A DNA stretch of 64,000 bases from the NCBI RefSeq assembly GCF_900114845.1, contig NZ_FOUK01000001.1, positions 1,218,479 through 1,282,478 of the forward strand. Direction: 5' to 3'. Positions 32,785-41,914 of this stretch are shown here, in pieces. Below the pieces are notes generated by a model. It did no database searches and had not been told where the DNA came from. It saw only the letters and a list, made by a program, of their open reading frames with translations. A program made the translations under genes and the position numbers. The number at the start of each line of letters is the position of its first letter. The first letter of the stretch is position 1. The stretch comes from Pimelobacter simplex. Lineage in GTDB: Bacteria > Actinomycetota > Actinomycetes > Propionibacteriales > Nocardioidaceae.

Positions 32785-33963
32785 ATGAAGCAGGACGCCA
32801 CCGTCGTCGACGCGCTCGCGCTGGCCACCGCCGTCGTCGACGAGCTGATCGTCACGACCGCCCGTGACACCCATGCCGCCGTCTCGCGCCGCGCCCATGG
32901 CGTCGTACGGCGGGGGATGGGTCCGGCCGGCGTGCCGGCCGAGGCGCTCCACCGCGGCATCGCCGCCCTCGTCTACGGCGCCGTGGGGGTGTCGGTGCGT
33001 GGTGCTGGCGCAGGTCTGGCCCGGCTCGCTGAGACGGGCGCCGGGCCCGGGCTCGAGGCCGGGCCCCGCGGCCGCTTCGTCAGTGCTGCCGTCAACGGCC
33101 TCATCGGCGAGGAGCTGCGCAGAGAGCGGCCCCGGTTGGCGATCGAGATGGGCGTGCGCAGCGGCGGCCGCGACGTCCCCCTCACGCCCGACGGCGTCGC
33201 CGCGGCCTTCCCGGCGGCGACCGGGCGGCTCGTCATCTTCATGCACGGGCTGTGCGAGAACGAGGACTACTGGCGCCGGCACCGCGACCGGCTCGGCACG
33301 ACGTACGGCGAGAGCCTGGTCGCGGGCGGTTGGACTCCCGTGTACGTCCGCGCCAACACCGGCCTCGGCGTCCGCGAGAACGGCGTCGCGCTCGCCGCGC
33401 TCCTCCAGCGCCTGGTCGAGGCCTGGCCCGGCCGCGTCGAGCGGATCGCGCTCGTGGGCCACTCCATGGGCGGCCTCGTGATCCGGACCGCGACCGCCGT
33501 CCAGGCCCAGGCCGGACCGGGGCACGGCGCCTGGACCGACCTCGTCACCGACATCGTCACCCTCGGCACCCCTCACCTCGGCGCGCCCCTGGCCCGCACC
33601 GCCGACCGCGGCACCCGGCTGCTCGCCCGGCTGCCCGAGTCGGCCGGGATCGGGACGATCATCGACCGCCGCTCGCTCGGCATCCGCGACCTCGAGCTCG
33701 GCGTCGCGGCCGACGTACCGGTCCTGCCGCGGGCGCGCTACCGTCTGGTGTCCGCGACGCTGTCGGCCTCGCCCCGGCACCCGGTCGCCCACGTCCTGGG
33801 CGACCTGCTGGTCACGCCGTACTCGGCGGCGGGGCGCGACCGCCGGGGCACCGATCTCTTCCCTGGCGCCGAGGTCCTCCACGTCGGGCGCACCGACCAC
33901 TTCGGCCTGCTCAACCACCCCGACGTGCACACCGCCCTCGCCTGCTGGCTCGACGCCGGCTGA
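32785..33963 (+). CDS. Alpha/beta hydrolase, PGAP1/lipase-like, 392 aa
   Basis: The N-terminal ~130 residues are helical and of unknown role. The catalytic alpha/beta domain follows, with oxyanion motif FMHGLCENEDYW, nucleophile elbow GHSMGG, VTLGTPHLGAPLA (lipase/PGAP1 type) and a late His in GRTDHFGLLNHP. No signal peptide is seen, so it probably acts on cytoplasmic or membrane lipid esters. It is preceded by a palindromic operator that overlaps its promoter. Confidence 0.85.
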   Translation: MKQDATVVDALALATAVVDELIVTTARDTHAAVSRRAHGVVRRGMGPAGVPAEALHRGIAALVYGAVGVSVRGAGAGLARLAETGAGPGLEAGPRGRFVSAAVNGLIGEELRRERPRLAIEMGVRSGGRDVPLTPDGVAAAFPAATGRLVIFMHGLCENEDYWRRHRDRLGTTYGESLVAGGWTPVYVRANTGLGVRENGVALAALLQRLVEAWPGRVERIALVGHSMGGLVIRTATAVQAQAGPGHGAWTDLVTDIVTLGTPHLGAPLARTADRGTRLLARLPESAGIGTIIDRRSLGIRDLELGVAADVPVLPRARYRLVSATLSASPRHPVAHVLGDLLVTPYSAAGRDRRGTDLFPGAEVLHVGRTDHFGLLNHPDVHTALACWLDAG

Positions 33964-34010
33964 GCACGTCTACTCACGCGCCCGGGGACGGCGGCCGCCA
34001 GACTGCTCGG

Positions 34011-34343
34011 GTGACCACGACCCCCACCTCGACCGCGGCGCCCGCGCCCCTCGGCACCCGGATCACCGCCTGGATCGCCATCGTCCTCGGCGTCGCCGAG
34101 ACCGGCCTCGCCGTGTGGGCGTGGGTCGAGACCGCGAACTACTCCGGTGAGTCCTCGACCGCGGCAGTGGGCTTCGTCGTGGCGCTGCTCGTCGGCATCC
34201 CCGGCGGTTGCGCGCTGGTGCTCGGCGTGATCGGGCTCGCGGTCGCCCGGCGCGTGGCCGGCCTGCCCCTGGCCATCCTCGGGGTGACCATCGCGGCCGG
34301 TCCCGTCGTGCTGTGGCTGTCGGCGTGGTTGCCCTGGCTCTGA
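34011..34343 (+). CDS. Small integral membrane protein, 110 aa
   Basis: No family recognised. Three hydrophobic segments are visible (ITAWIAIVLGVAETGLAVWAW, VGFVVALLVGIPGGCALVLGVIGLAV, LPLAILGVTIAAGPVVLWLSAWL) after a short Thr/Ala/Pro-rich N-terminus. The start is GTG at 34011, with a CAGACT box at 6 nt. It lies between the lipase-like gene and an SRPBCC gene on the same strand with short gaps. Confidence 0.7.
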   Translation: MTTTPTSTAAPAPLGTRITAWIAIVLGVAETGLAVWAWVETANYSGESSTAAVGFVVALLVGIPGGCALVLGVIGLAVARRVAGLPLAILGVTIAAGPVVLWLSAWLPWL

Positions 34344-34369
34344 GGCCCGGAACTTGCCACCATGGCGCC

Positions 34370-34849
34370 ATGACGACGACGAAGGCCGCGCGCGAGCTGC
34401 GGGCCGAGACCGTGATCGACGCGCCCGCCGCCCACGTCTGGGCGCTGCTGACCGACTTCGGCCAGCTCTCCGACTGGAGTCCCGAGACGGTCCGGATGAT
34501 CCCGCTCAAGCGCGGCGGCCTGCGGGTCGGTCAGTGGTACCTCGGGATCAACCGGCGCAAGGCGGTCGTCTGGCCGACCCGGTCCGTCGTCGCGGACGTC
34601 GTACCGGAGCGCCGGCTGGTCTGGGACACCCCGTCCAGCGGGGCGCAGTGGGTGTGGGAGCTGACGCCCGACGCCGGGGACGCGGGGCGCACGCAGGTGG
34701 TGCACCGGCGTCCGGTGCCCGGCGCGCTGAGCCTGGGCAGCCGGATCGTGGCGCCGCTGCTCCTCGGAGGCAACGAGGCGCACGCCGACGAGCTCGAGGA
34801 GGGCATGGCGACGACGGTCGCCGGGCTCAAGGCAGCCGCTGAGCGCTGA
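34370..34849 (+). CDS. SRPBCC (START-like) family protein, 159 aa
   Basis: Polyketide cyclase/dehydrase-type fold that binds a hydrophobic ligand in a cavity. It has the typical opening ETVIDAPAAHVWALLTDFGQLSDWSP, a central GxRxG.W strand region, and a C-terminal helix ending the gene. No catalytic role can be assigned. The end overlaps the convergent CPBP protease gene by 23 bp. Confidence 0.82.
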   Translation: MTTTKAARELRAETVIDAPAAHVWALLTDFGQLSDWSPETVRMIPLKRGGLRVGQWYLGINRRKAVVWPTRSVVADVVPERRLVWDTPSSGAQWVWELTPDAGDAGRTQVVHRRPVPGALSLGSRIVAPLLLGGNEAHADELEEGMATTVAGLKAAAER

Positions 34850-35720
34850 CGTACGACGGCGCGTCCGCCCAGTCGCGGACCAGCCACGTGAAGAGGCCCG
34901 TCACGGTGAGCGAGGCGGCCAGGCCGCCGGGGGTGCCCTCGGTGGCGGCGAGGTCGACCAGGCCGAGCCCGCCGAAGGCGAAGATCAGGGCGTTCGTGGC
35001 GACGTGCAGCCCGATCGCGGCCTCCAGGCCGCCCGTGCGCCAGACCAGCCAGCCGGCGGCGAGGCCGAAGGCGGTGACGTCGATCAGCCCGAGGACGTCG
35101 TAGTCGTGACCGAGGGTGAACAGCGCGACGGGGAGCACGATCGCGAACGCCGGGTGCCGCAGCCAGGCACCGACGGTCTGCATGAGGACGCCGCGGAAGA
35201 AGTACTCCTCGGCTGCTGCCTGGAGCGGTACGACGAGCACGGCCAGTGCGAGGAACGGCAGGGTCCGGTCGGTGACGGCGGCGTCGCTCCAGCCGTCCTC
35301 GACCGTGAGCATCACGAGCATCGCGGAGAGCATGAGCACCAGCGCCGCGCCCAGGCAGCGCGCCAGCAGCGGCCAGCGGAGCCGGCCGGTGACCGACGAC
35401 AGCGTGCCGGGCGAGCGGCGGCCGGCGAGGCGGACCGCCAGCAGGGCGGCCGGCAGCATCAGCGCGACCGCGAGCAGCAGGTAGGTGGCGGCGAGCGGGT
35501 CGGACGGGTCGCCGTCCCCGAGGACGTCGTCGATGCGGCCCTGCAGGTCCGGGACCGCCTCGCCGAGGAGCACCAGCGGCCCGGCCAGCAGGATCGCCCC
35601 GGCGACGAAGAGGACGACGCCGAGGGCCAGCACCACGATCGGCCGCCACCACCGCGGCCGGTCGGCGCGCAGCGCCAGCCGGTGGTACGGAAGCGGGTCG
35701 GGGGGCGCGCAGGACGTCAT
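34827..35720 (-). CDS. CPBP-family intramembrane metalloprotease, 297 aa
   Basis: Membrane protein with about eight helices and the Rce1-like motifs: EEYFFRG (EExxxR), FTLGHD and HVATN. CPBP proteins process prenylated proteins in eukaryotes and peptides or bacteriocins in bacteria; no such substrate gene is nearby. ATG at 35720 is supported by a CAGGGT box at 6 nt. It diverges from the histidine kinase gene at 35852. Confidence 0.88.
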   Translation of the reverse strand: MTSCAPPDPLPYHRLALRADRPRWWRPIVVLALGVVLFVAGAILLAGPLVLLGEAVPDLQGRIDDVLGDGDPSDPLAATYLLLAVALMLPAALLAVRLAGRRSPGTLSSVTGRLRWPLLARCLGAALVLMLSAMLVMLTVEDGWSDAAVTDRTLPFLALAVLVVPLQAAAEEYFFRGVLMQTVGAWLRHPAFAIVLPVALFTLGHDYDVLGLIDVTAFGLAAGWLVWRTGGLEAAIGLHVATNALIFAFGGLGLVDLAATEGTPGGLAASLTVTGLFTWLVRDWADAPSYVSAQRLP

Positions 35721-35838
35721 GGCACCACCCTGGTGTCCCGGGGCGCACGTGCACATCGGACGGAGGTGCGGGACGACCCCGTCGAAGGTCGGGTCCCGGT
35801 TCATCCCTTCGGCTGATCCGTGGGCTCGCGCGCTCGCC

Positions 35839-35844
35839 TAGGCT
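35839..35844 (+). promoter_or_regulatory. -10 box, leaderless promoter of the two-component system
   Basis: TAGGCT, 7 nt before the ATG at 35852. Confidence 0.6.
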
Positions 35845-35851
35845 CCCCTCC

Positions 35852-36982
35852 ATGTTCGCGCTGGTCGCCCGCCGCCGCAGCCGGGTCGCCGTCGTCGTGA
35901 CGTGCACCGTGCTGGGGGCGCTGGCCGCGATGGTCACGATCGGCGAGGCGGTGGGCCGCCCGAGCCCGCCGCGCGACGACCTGGTCGCGCTGTGGCTGCT
36001 GGCCGAGGCGGCAGCCGTGGTGATCTCGGTGCCGCTGCTCCTGCGCCTCCTCGGCCGCGGCTCGGTGCCGGCCGGACTGGTCCTCGCCGCCCTGGCGCCG
36101 CTGAGCGCCGCGACCCCGGCGGCGGTGGTGGCGCTCGTGCTGCTGGTCTCCCTGCGCGTGCGGCGGACGACGACGTGGGCGGTCACCGCGTTCGTCGTGC
36201 CGACCGCGCTCGCCGTCGTCGTGCTGGAGCCGGACCAGGCGCTCGGGCTGCTCGCGGTCCTGGCCGTCGTCGCTGTGGTCCTGGTCCTCGCCGGCACGGT
36301 GGTGGGCGGCCGGCGCGCCCTGCGCGAGCAGGAACGACGGGAGCGGGCGGTCGTCGTCGAGCGCGCGCGGACCGAGGAGCGCGCCCGGATCGCCGGCGAG
36401 ATGCACGACAGCCTCAGCCACCACCTCAGCCTCATCGCGCTGCACGCCGGAGCGCTCGGCCGGCGCGCGGACCTCCCACCCGAGACCGTCCGCTCGAGCA
36501 GCCGGCTGGTCGCGGACCTGTCCCGGACCGCGCATGCCGAGCTGCGCGACGTCCTGGGGGTCCTGCACCAGGGGCCGCAGGCGTCCGAGCCGCCGCCGGG
36601 AGCGGAGCGCCTGCCCCATCTCGTCGAGCAGCACCGGTCGGCCGGGGCCGTGGTCCACGCCGACCTCGATCCCGCCGTGCCCGAGCGGGTGGGGGAGAGC
36701 ACCTCGCGGCTGCTGCACCGGGTCGTGCGCGAGCTGCTCGCCAACGCCGCACGGCACGCGCCGGGCGCGCCGGTCGACCTCGTCGTCGCGGGGCGCGGGG
36801 ACGGGAACGGGGTGGACGTCGTCTGCCGCAACCCCGTGGCGGGCTCCGCCCGGGGGAGCGCCCCGGCCGCGACCGGGACGGGCCTCGCCGGCGTCGCCGA
36901 GCGGGTCCGCCTGGCCGGCGGCACCGCGCGAGCCGGTGCGGCCGACGGGCAGTTCGTCGTCGAGGTGGCGGTCCCGTGGTGA
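35852..36982 (+). CDS. NarL/DesK-type sensor histidine kinase, 376 aa
   Basis: Membrane sensor with about five helices in residues 12-152 and almost no extracellular loop, so it likely senses the membrane or an intramembrane signal. The HisKA_3 domain has H185 in EMHDSLSHH, and the ATPase has ELLANAARHA and GTGLAGVAERV. It should phosphorylate the response regulator encoded directly downstream with a GTGA overlap. Confidence 0.92.
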   Translation: MFALVARRRSRVAVVVTCTVLGALAAMVTIGEAVGRPSPPRDDLVALWLLAEAAAVVISVPLLLRLLGRGSVPAGLVLAALAPLSAATPAAVVALVLLVSLRVRRTTTWAVTAFVVPTALAVVVLEPDQALGLLAVLAVVAVVLVLAGTVVGGRRALREQERRERAVVVERARTEERARIAGEMHDSLSHHLSLIALHAGALGRRADLPPETVRSSSRLVADLSRTAHAELRDVLGVLHQGPQASEPPPGAERLPHLVEQHRSAGAVVHADLDPAVPERVGESTSRLLHRVVRELLANAARHAPGAPVDLVVAGRGDGNGVDVVCRNPVAGSARGSAPAATGTGLAGVAERVRLAGGTARAGAADGQFVVEVAVPW

Positions 36983-37611
36983 GGGTCCTCGTCGTGGACG
37001 ACGAGCCGCTGGTCCGGGCCGGCCTGCGCCTGGTCCTCGACCCGGCCCGCGGGATCGAGATCGTCGGCGAGGCCGGGGACGGCGTCGCCGCCGTCCGCGC
37101 GGCGCGGGAGCTCGACCCGGACGTCGTCCTCATGGACGTCCGGATGCCCGGGGGTGACGGCATCGCGGCGGTCACCGGCATCCGCGCGGCCGGGCTCGGC
37201 TGCCGCATCCTGATGCTGACCGCCTTCGACACCGACGAGTTCGTCCTCGGTGCGCTGCGCGCGGGCGCGGACGGCTTCCTGCTCAAGGCCGAGGACCCCG
37301 AGCTCATCGAGCGCGCCGTGCTGGGGGCCGGCGAGGGCGCGGCGACGGTCTCGGCGCCCGTGCTGCGCCGCCTCGTGGGGCTGGCCGCGCCGCGCACCGC
37401 CCCGGCCGGCCCGCCCGCCGGGGTCAGCGACCGCGAGTGGGACGTCGCCCGGCTGGTCGCCGAGGGCCGCTCGAACGCCGACATCTCCGTCGGTCTCCAC
37501 CTCAGCCTGGCCACCGTGAAGACGCACCTCGGCAGCCTGTTCGCCAAGCTCGGCCTGGACAACCGGGTCCAGCTGGCGATCCTCGTCCTCGAACGGGAGC
37601 CGCGTCCCTGA
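36979..37611 (+). CDS. NarL/LuxR-family response regulator, 210 aa
   Basis: The receiver domain has acidic residues D7-D8 and phospho-acceptor D53 ([12 protein letters not shown]), followed by a LuxR-type helix-turn-helix from ~residue 148 ([15 protein letters not shown], then [18 protein letters not shown]). It is a DNA-binding transcription factor paired with the upstream kinase. Its targets are unknown; CPBP protease and clpP genes are the closest neighbours. Confidence 0.93.
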   Translation: MRVLVVDDEPLVRAGLRLVLDPARGIEIVGEAGDGVAAVRAARELDPDVVLMDVRMPGGDGIAAVTGIRAAGLGCRILMLTAFDTDEFVLGALRAGADGFLLKAEDPELIERAVLGAGEGAATVSAPVLRRLVGLAAPRTAPAGPPAGVSDREWDVARLVAEGRSNADISVGLHLSLATVKTHLGSLFAKLGLDNRVQLAILVLEREPRP

Positions 37612-37626
37612 CCGTGCCCGGGAATC

Positions 37627-37640
37627 CGCTGTCGGCGAAC
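37627..37640 (-). promoter_or_regulatory. ClgR-type box upstream of clpP1P2
   Basis: On the minus strand the site reads GTTCGC-CGACA-GCG, matching the published ClgR motif GTTCGC-N5-GCG that controls clp genes in Streptomyces and Corynebacterium. It lies about 65 bp before the clpP1 start and 39 bp before its -10 box. The match to the motif is from memory; binding is inferred. Confidence 0.65.
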
Positions 37641-37678
37641 AGGGCGGGTTATCGCGTGGTTCTGTCTCCCGGTCCGGC

Positions 37679-37684
37679 TAGTGT
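37679..37684 (+). promoter_or_regulatory. -10 box, leaderless promoter of clpP1
   Basis: TAGTGT, 7 nt before the GTG at 37692. It supports that GTG as the start over the downstream ATG at 37731. Confidence 0.6.
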
Positions 37685-37691
37685 CACCCGC

Positions 37692-38336
37692 GTGACTCAG
37701 ATTTCCGCCGGCCCCGAGGGTGGGCCGCAGATGAACGGTGGAGCCGGTCTCAACCTGCTCGACGACAACATCTACAGCCGACTGCTGCGTGAGCGGATCG
37801 TCTTCCTCGGTTCCGAGGTTCGCGACCAGAACGCCAACGCGATCTGCGCCCAGCTGCTGTTGCTGTCGGCCGAGGACCCCGAGGCGGACATCTTCCTCCA
37901 CATCAACAGCCCCGGTGGCTCCGTCGACGCCGGCATGGCGATCTACGACACCATGAACTACATCCCCAACGACGTCGCGACCGTGGGCATGGGCCTGGCG
38001 GCCTCGATGGGGCAGTTCCTGCTCTGCGCGGGTGCCAAGGGCAAGCGCTACGCGCTCCCGCACGCGCGGATCATGATGCACCAGCCGTCGTCCGGCATGG
38101 GCGGCTCGGCCTCCGACATCAAGATCCAGGCGCAGCAGTCGCTGCACATCAAGAAGGTCCTCCTGGACCTGATCGCCGAGCACACCGGCCAGACGGTCGA
38201 GCAGGTCACCGAGGACGCCGACCGCGACCGCTGGTTCACCGCCAACGAGGCGCTCGAGTACGGCCTGGTCGACAAGGTCGTCAAGAGTGCCAAGGAAGCC
38301 GTCGACGAGGGTCGTCCGGCCCACAAGAAGGACTGA
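37692..38336 (+). CDS. clpP1: ATP-dependent Clp protease proteolytic subunit (first), 214 aa
   Basis: Serine protease subunit of the ClpP1P2 barrel. The catalytic Ser105 is in [10 protein letters not shown], His130 in MMHQP, and the Asp is in the DRDRWF segment. GTG at 37692 has a leaderless -10 box; an internal ATG at 37731 would remove 13 residues. It is followed by clpP2 after 2 bp, so both subunits are made together, as required for the hetero-tetradecamer of actinobacteria. Control by ClgR is suggested by the upstream box. The numbering clpP1/clpP2 follows gene order only. Confidence 0.95.
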   Translation: MTQISAGPEGGPQMNGGAGLNLLDDNIYSRLLRERIVFLGSEVRDQNANAICAQLLLLSAEDPEADIFLHINSPGGSVDAGMAIYDTMNYIPNDVATVGMGLAASMGQFLLCAGAKGKRYALPHARIMMHQPSSGMGGSASDIKIQAQQSLHIKKVLLDLIAEHTGQTVEQVTEDADRDRWFTANEALEYGLVDKVVKSAKEAVDEGRPAHKKD

Positions 38337-38338
38337 GC

Positions 38339-38944
38339 ATGAACTACTACATCCCGCAGTGGGAAGAGCGCACGTCATACGGCTTCCGCCGGATCGACCC
38401 CTACGCCAAGCTGTTCGAGGACCGCATCATCTACCTCGGCTCGCCGATCTCCGACGACGTCGCCAACGCCGTCATCGCCCAGCTGCTGTGCCTGCAGTCG
38501 ATGAACCCCGACCAGGACATCAGCATCTACATCAACAGCCCCGGTGGCTCGTTCACCGCGCTGACCGCGATCTACGACACGATCCAGTTCATCAAGCCCG
38601 ACGTGCAGACCGTGTGCATCGGCCAGGCGGCCTCGGCGGCGGCGATCCTGCTCGCAGCCGGCGCCAAGGGCAAGCGGCTCGCGCTGCCCAACAGCCGGAT
38701 CCTGATCCACCAGCCCTACACCGAGGGCACCTTCGGCCAGACCTCCGACATCGAGATCCAGGCCAACGAGATCCTGCGCATGCGCGAGCTGCTCGAGAAG
38801 ATGATCAGCGACCACTCGGGCAAGTCGATCGACGAGGTCAGCCGCGACATCGAGCGCGACAAGATCCTCACCGCGCAGGGAGCGATCGACTACGGCCTGA
38901 TCGACTCCGTGCTCGAGTCCCTCAAGACCCCCGCCCTCGTCTGA
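38339..38944 (+). CDS. clpP2: ATP-dependent Clp protease proteolytic subunit (second), 201 aa
   Basis: Second barrel subunit, with the catalytic Ser in CIGQAASAAAILL and His in LIHQP. It differs from the upstream paralogue in the N-terminal loop (MNYYIPQWEERTSYG), which gates the pore and may dock ClpX. The start lies 2 bp after the clpP1 stop. A 114-bp gap follows before clpX, which probably has its own promoter. Confidence 0.95.
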   Translation: MNYYIPQWEERTSYGFRRIDPYAKLFEDRIIYLGSPISDDVANAVIAQLLCLQSMNPDQDISIYINSPGGSFTALTAIYDTIQFIKPDVQTVCIGQAASAAAILLAAGAKGKRLALPNSRILIHQPYTEGTFGQTSDIEIQANEILRMRELLEKMISDHSGKSIDEVSRDIERDKILTAQGAIDYGLIDSVLESLKTPALV

Positions 38945-39058
38945 GACGCAGGCCCGACCTAACGAACCCGATGACCTCCTCGACGTGCTCCTCGTGTCCC
39001 GCCCCCTCCGGGGCGCCACAGGGAGTACCGTCGGGGAGTTCACATGTGAGGAGGACCC

Positions 39059-40339
<1,281 letters not shown>

Positions 40340-40350
40340 GCCCTTCGGCC

Positions 40351-41913
40351 GTGCTGGGACGGCGTCGGCGCGAGCGCCGGCTGCTCGACCGCGAGGTGCG
40401 TCGCCACCTCGCCGACGTCGGCGGCCGCTCGGTCGTCGTCGACGGCTCCCAGCCGGCCGACGAGCTCTTCCTCGACCTCGCCACCGGGGCGCCCTGCGGC
40501 GTCCTCGTGGTCGACGTCGCGGCACGGGAGTGGCCCGGGCTCCTGGCCCGGCTGCTCTGGCACGTGCGGCCGGGCGGCGCGCTCGTCTTCCGGGGTGGCG
40601 AGGGACGCACCGCCGACCCGCTGGTGCAGCGGCTGCGCACCCTCGACGCGATCCGCGCGGGGGAGCGCGCACCCCGGGCGACCCGCCGCAAGGGCGACGA
40701 CGTCCGGGCGCTGGCCGCGGCGATCGGCGGCTGGCGCGAGGCCGGGCCGCACCTCGTGGTGACGAGCACGGTCCGGGCGCTGGCCAAGCTCCGCGAGGAG
40801 CAGACCGACCGGCTCCTCGCAGCGGGCCGGCTGCGCGGGCAGGTGCTGGCGAGCGTGCCGGGCGCGACGTTCACGGCCCGGTGCTCGGTGGCCCAGACCG
40901 ACTCCGCGGTGCGGCACGCCGAGGTCCGCGAGATCACCGCGCCGGCGATGGCCCTGCGTGCCTACGACGACGTCGTGTGCGCGCCGCGCCAGGTCGTCGT
41001 CCACGACGACGTGCTGCTCCCCGACACCTTCCGCCGCTCGCACCGCCACCGGCTGCGCAGCACGGCGCTGGTCGACCTCGCGCCGGACTTCGCCTCGGTG
41101 CGCGCCGCCCTCGACGACCCCGCGCCGCTCGCCGGCACGTGGGTCCACCTCGACTCGGAGTACCCCGGTCACTTCGGTCACCTGCTCACCGAGCAGCTCT
41201 CCCGGATGTGGGCCTGGCCGCGGATCCTCGAGGAGGAGCCGCGGCCCCGGGTGCTGCTGAGCACCCGGACGCCCCGCACGGCGCTGCACGCGTTCGAGCG
41301 CGACGTCCTCGGCGCGTTCGGTGTGGCCGAGGACGACGTCGTGATCATCGACCGGCCGGTCCGCGTCGAGCGGCTGCTGTCGGCGACGCCGATGCTGGCC
41401 CAGCCGGGCTGGGTCCACCCCGGCATCGCCGACGCCTGGCGCCCTACCGGGGCCGCGCTCGCTGCCGGGGCGGCCGAGCGCGAGTGGCCGCGGAGGATCT
41501 TCTGCGCGCGGCGCGGCGACAAGCGGGCCTGCCGCAATGCGGCCGAGGTCGAGGCGCTGTTCGCCGACGAGGGCTTCGCCGTCGTCCACCCCGAGGAGCT
41601 CGCGCTCGCCGAGCAGGCGGCGCTGTTCCGGGCCGCCGACGTGGTCGCCGGGTACGCCGGCGCGGCGATGTTCAACCTGTGCTGGACCGACGCGCCCAAG
41701 GACGTCGTGCTGCTCGTCCCGGAGTCCTACACGGCCGAGAACGAGTACCTCATGGCCGCCGTCCAGGGGCACCGGCTGAGCATCGTGTGGTGCCCCTCGG
41801 ACGTCGCGCTGCCCGAGGTGGGGTTCTCGGCCGAGGCCTACCAGGCGTCGTACACCGCCGACCTGGCGAAGGACGGCGCCTGGCTCCGCTCCCGGCTGCG
41901 CGGGCTCGGCTGA
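40351..41913 (+). CDS. GT61-family (DUF563) glycosyltransferase, 520 aa
   Basis: The C-terminal ~290 residues match the GT61/DUF563 family: SEYPGHFGHLLTEQLSRMW, then RRIFCARRGDKRACRN, the VVHPEELALAEQAALFRAADVVAGYAGAAMFN segment and a final E-rich region. The first ~210 residues contain an incomplete methyltransferase-like stretch (VLVVDVAAREWPGLLARLLWHVRPGGALVFRG) and are of unknown role. It probably modifies a surface or cell-wall glycan, although no signal peptide or helix is present. It starts 11 bp after clpX and ends next to the convergent valS. Confidence 0.78.
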   Translation: MLGRRRRERRLLDREVRRHLADVGGRSVVVDGSQPADELFLDLATGAPCGVLVVDVAAREWPGLLARLLWHVRPGGALVFRGGEGRTADPLVQRLRTLDAIRAGERAPRATRRKGDDVRALAAAIGGWREAGPHLVVTSTVRALAKLREEQTDRLLAAGRLRGQVLASVPGATFTARCSVAQTDSAVRHAEVREITAPAMALRAYDDVVCAPRQVVVHDDVLLPDTFRRSHRHRLRSTALVDLAPDFASVRAALDDPAPLAGTWVHLDSEYPGHFGHLLTEQLSRMWAWPRILEEEPRPRVLLSTRTPRTALHAFERDVLGAFGVAEDDVVIIDRPVRVERLLSATPMLAQPGWVHPGIADAWRPTGAALAAGAAEREWPRRIFCARRGDKRACRNAAEVEALFADEGFAVVHPEELALAEQAALFRAADVVAGYAGAAMFNLCWTDAPKDVVLLVPESYTAENEYLMAAVQGHRLSIVWCPSDVALPEVGFSAEAYQASYTADLAKDGAWLRSRLRGLG

Positions 41914-41914
41914 C

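Noticed and set aside
39000..39015. CGCCCC/GGGGCG hairpin between clpP2 and clpX as terminator
   Set aside because: Only 6 bp with a 4-nt loop in very GC-rich sequence, close to chance expectation.
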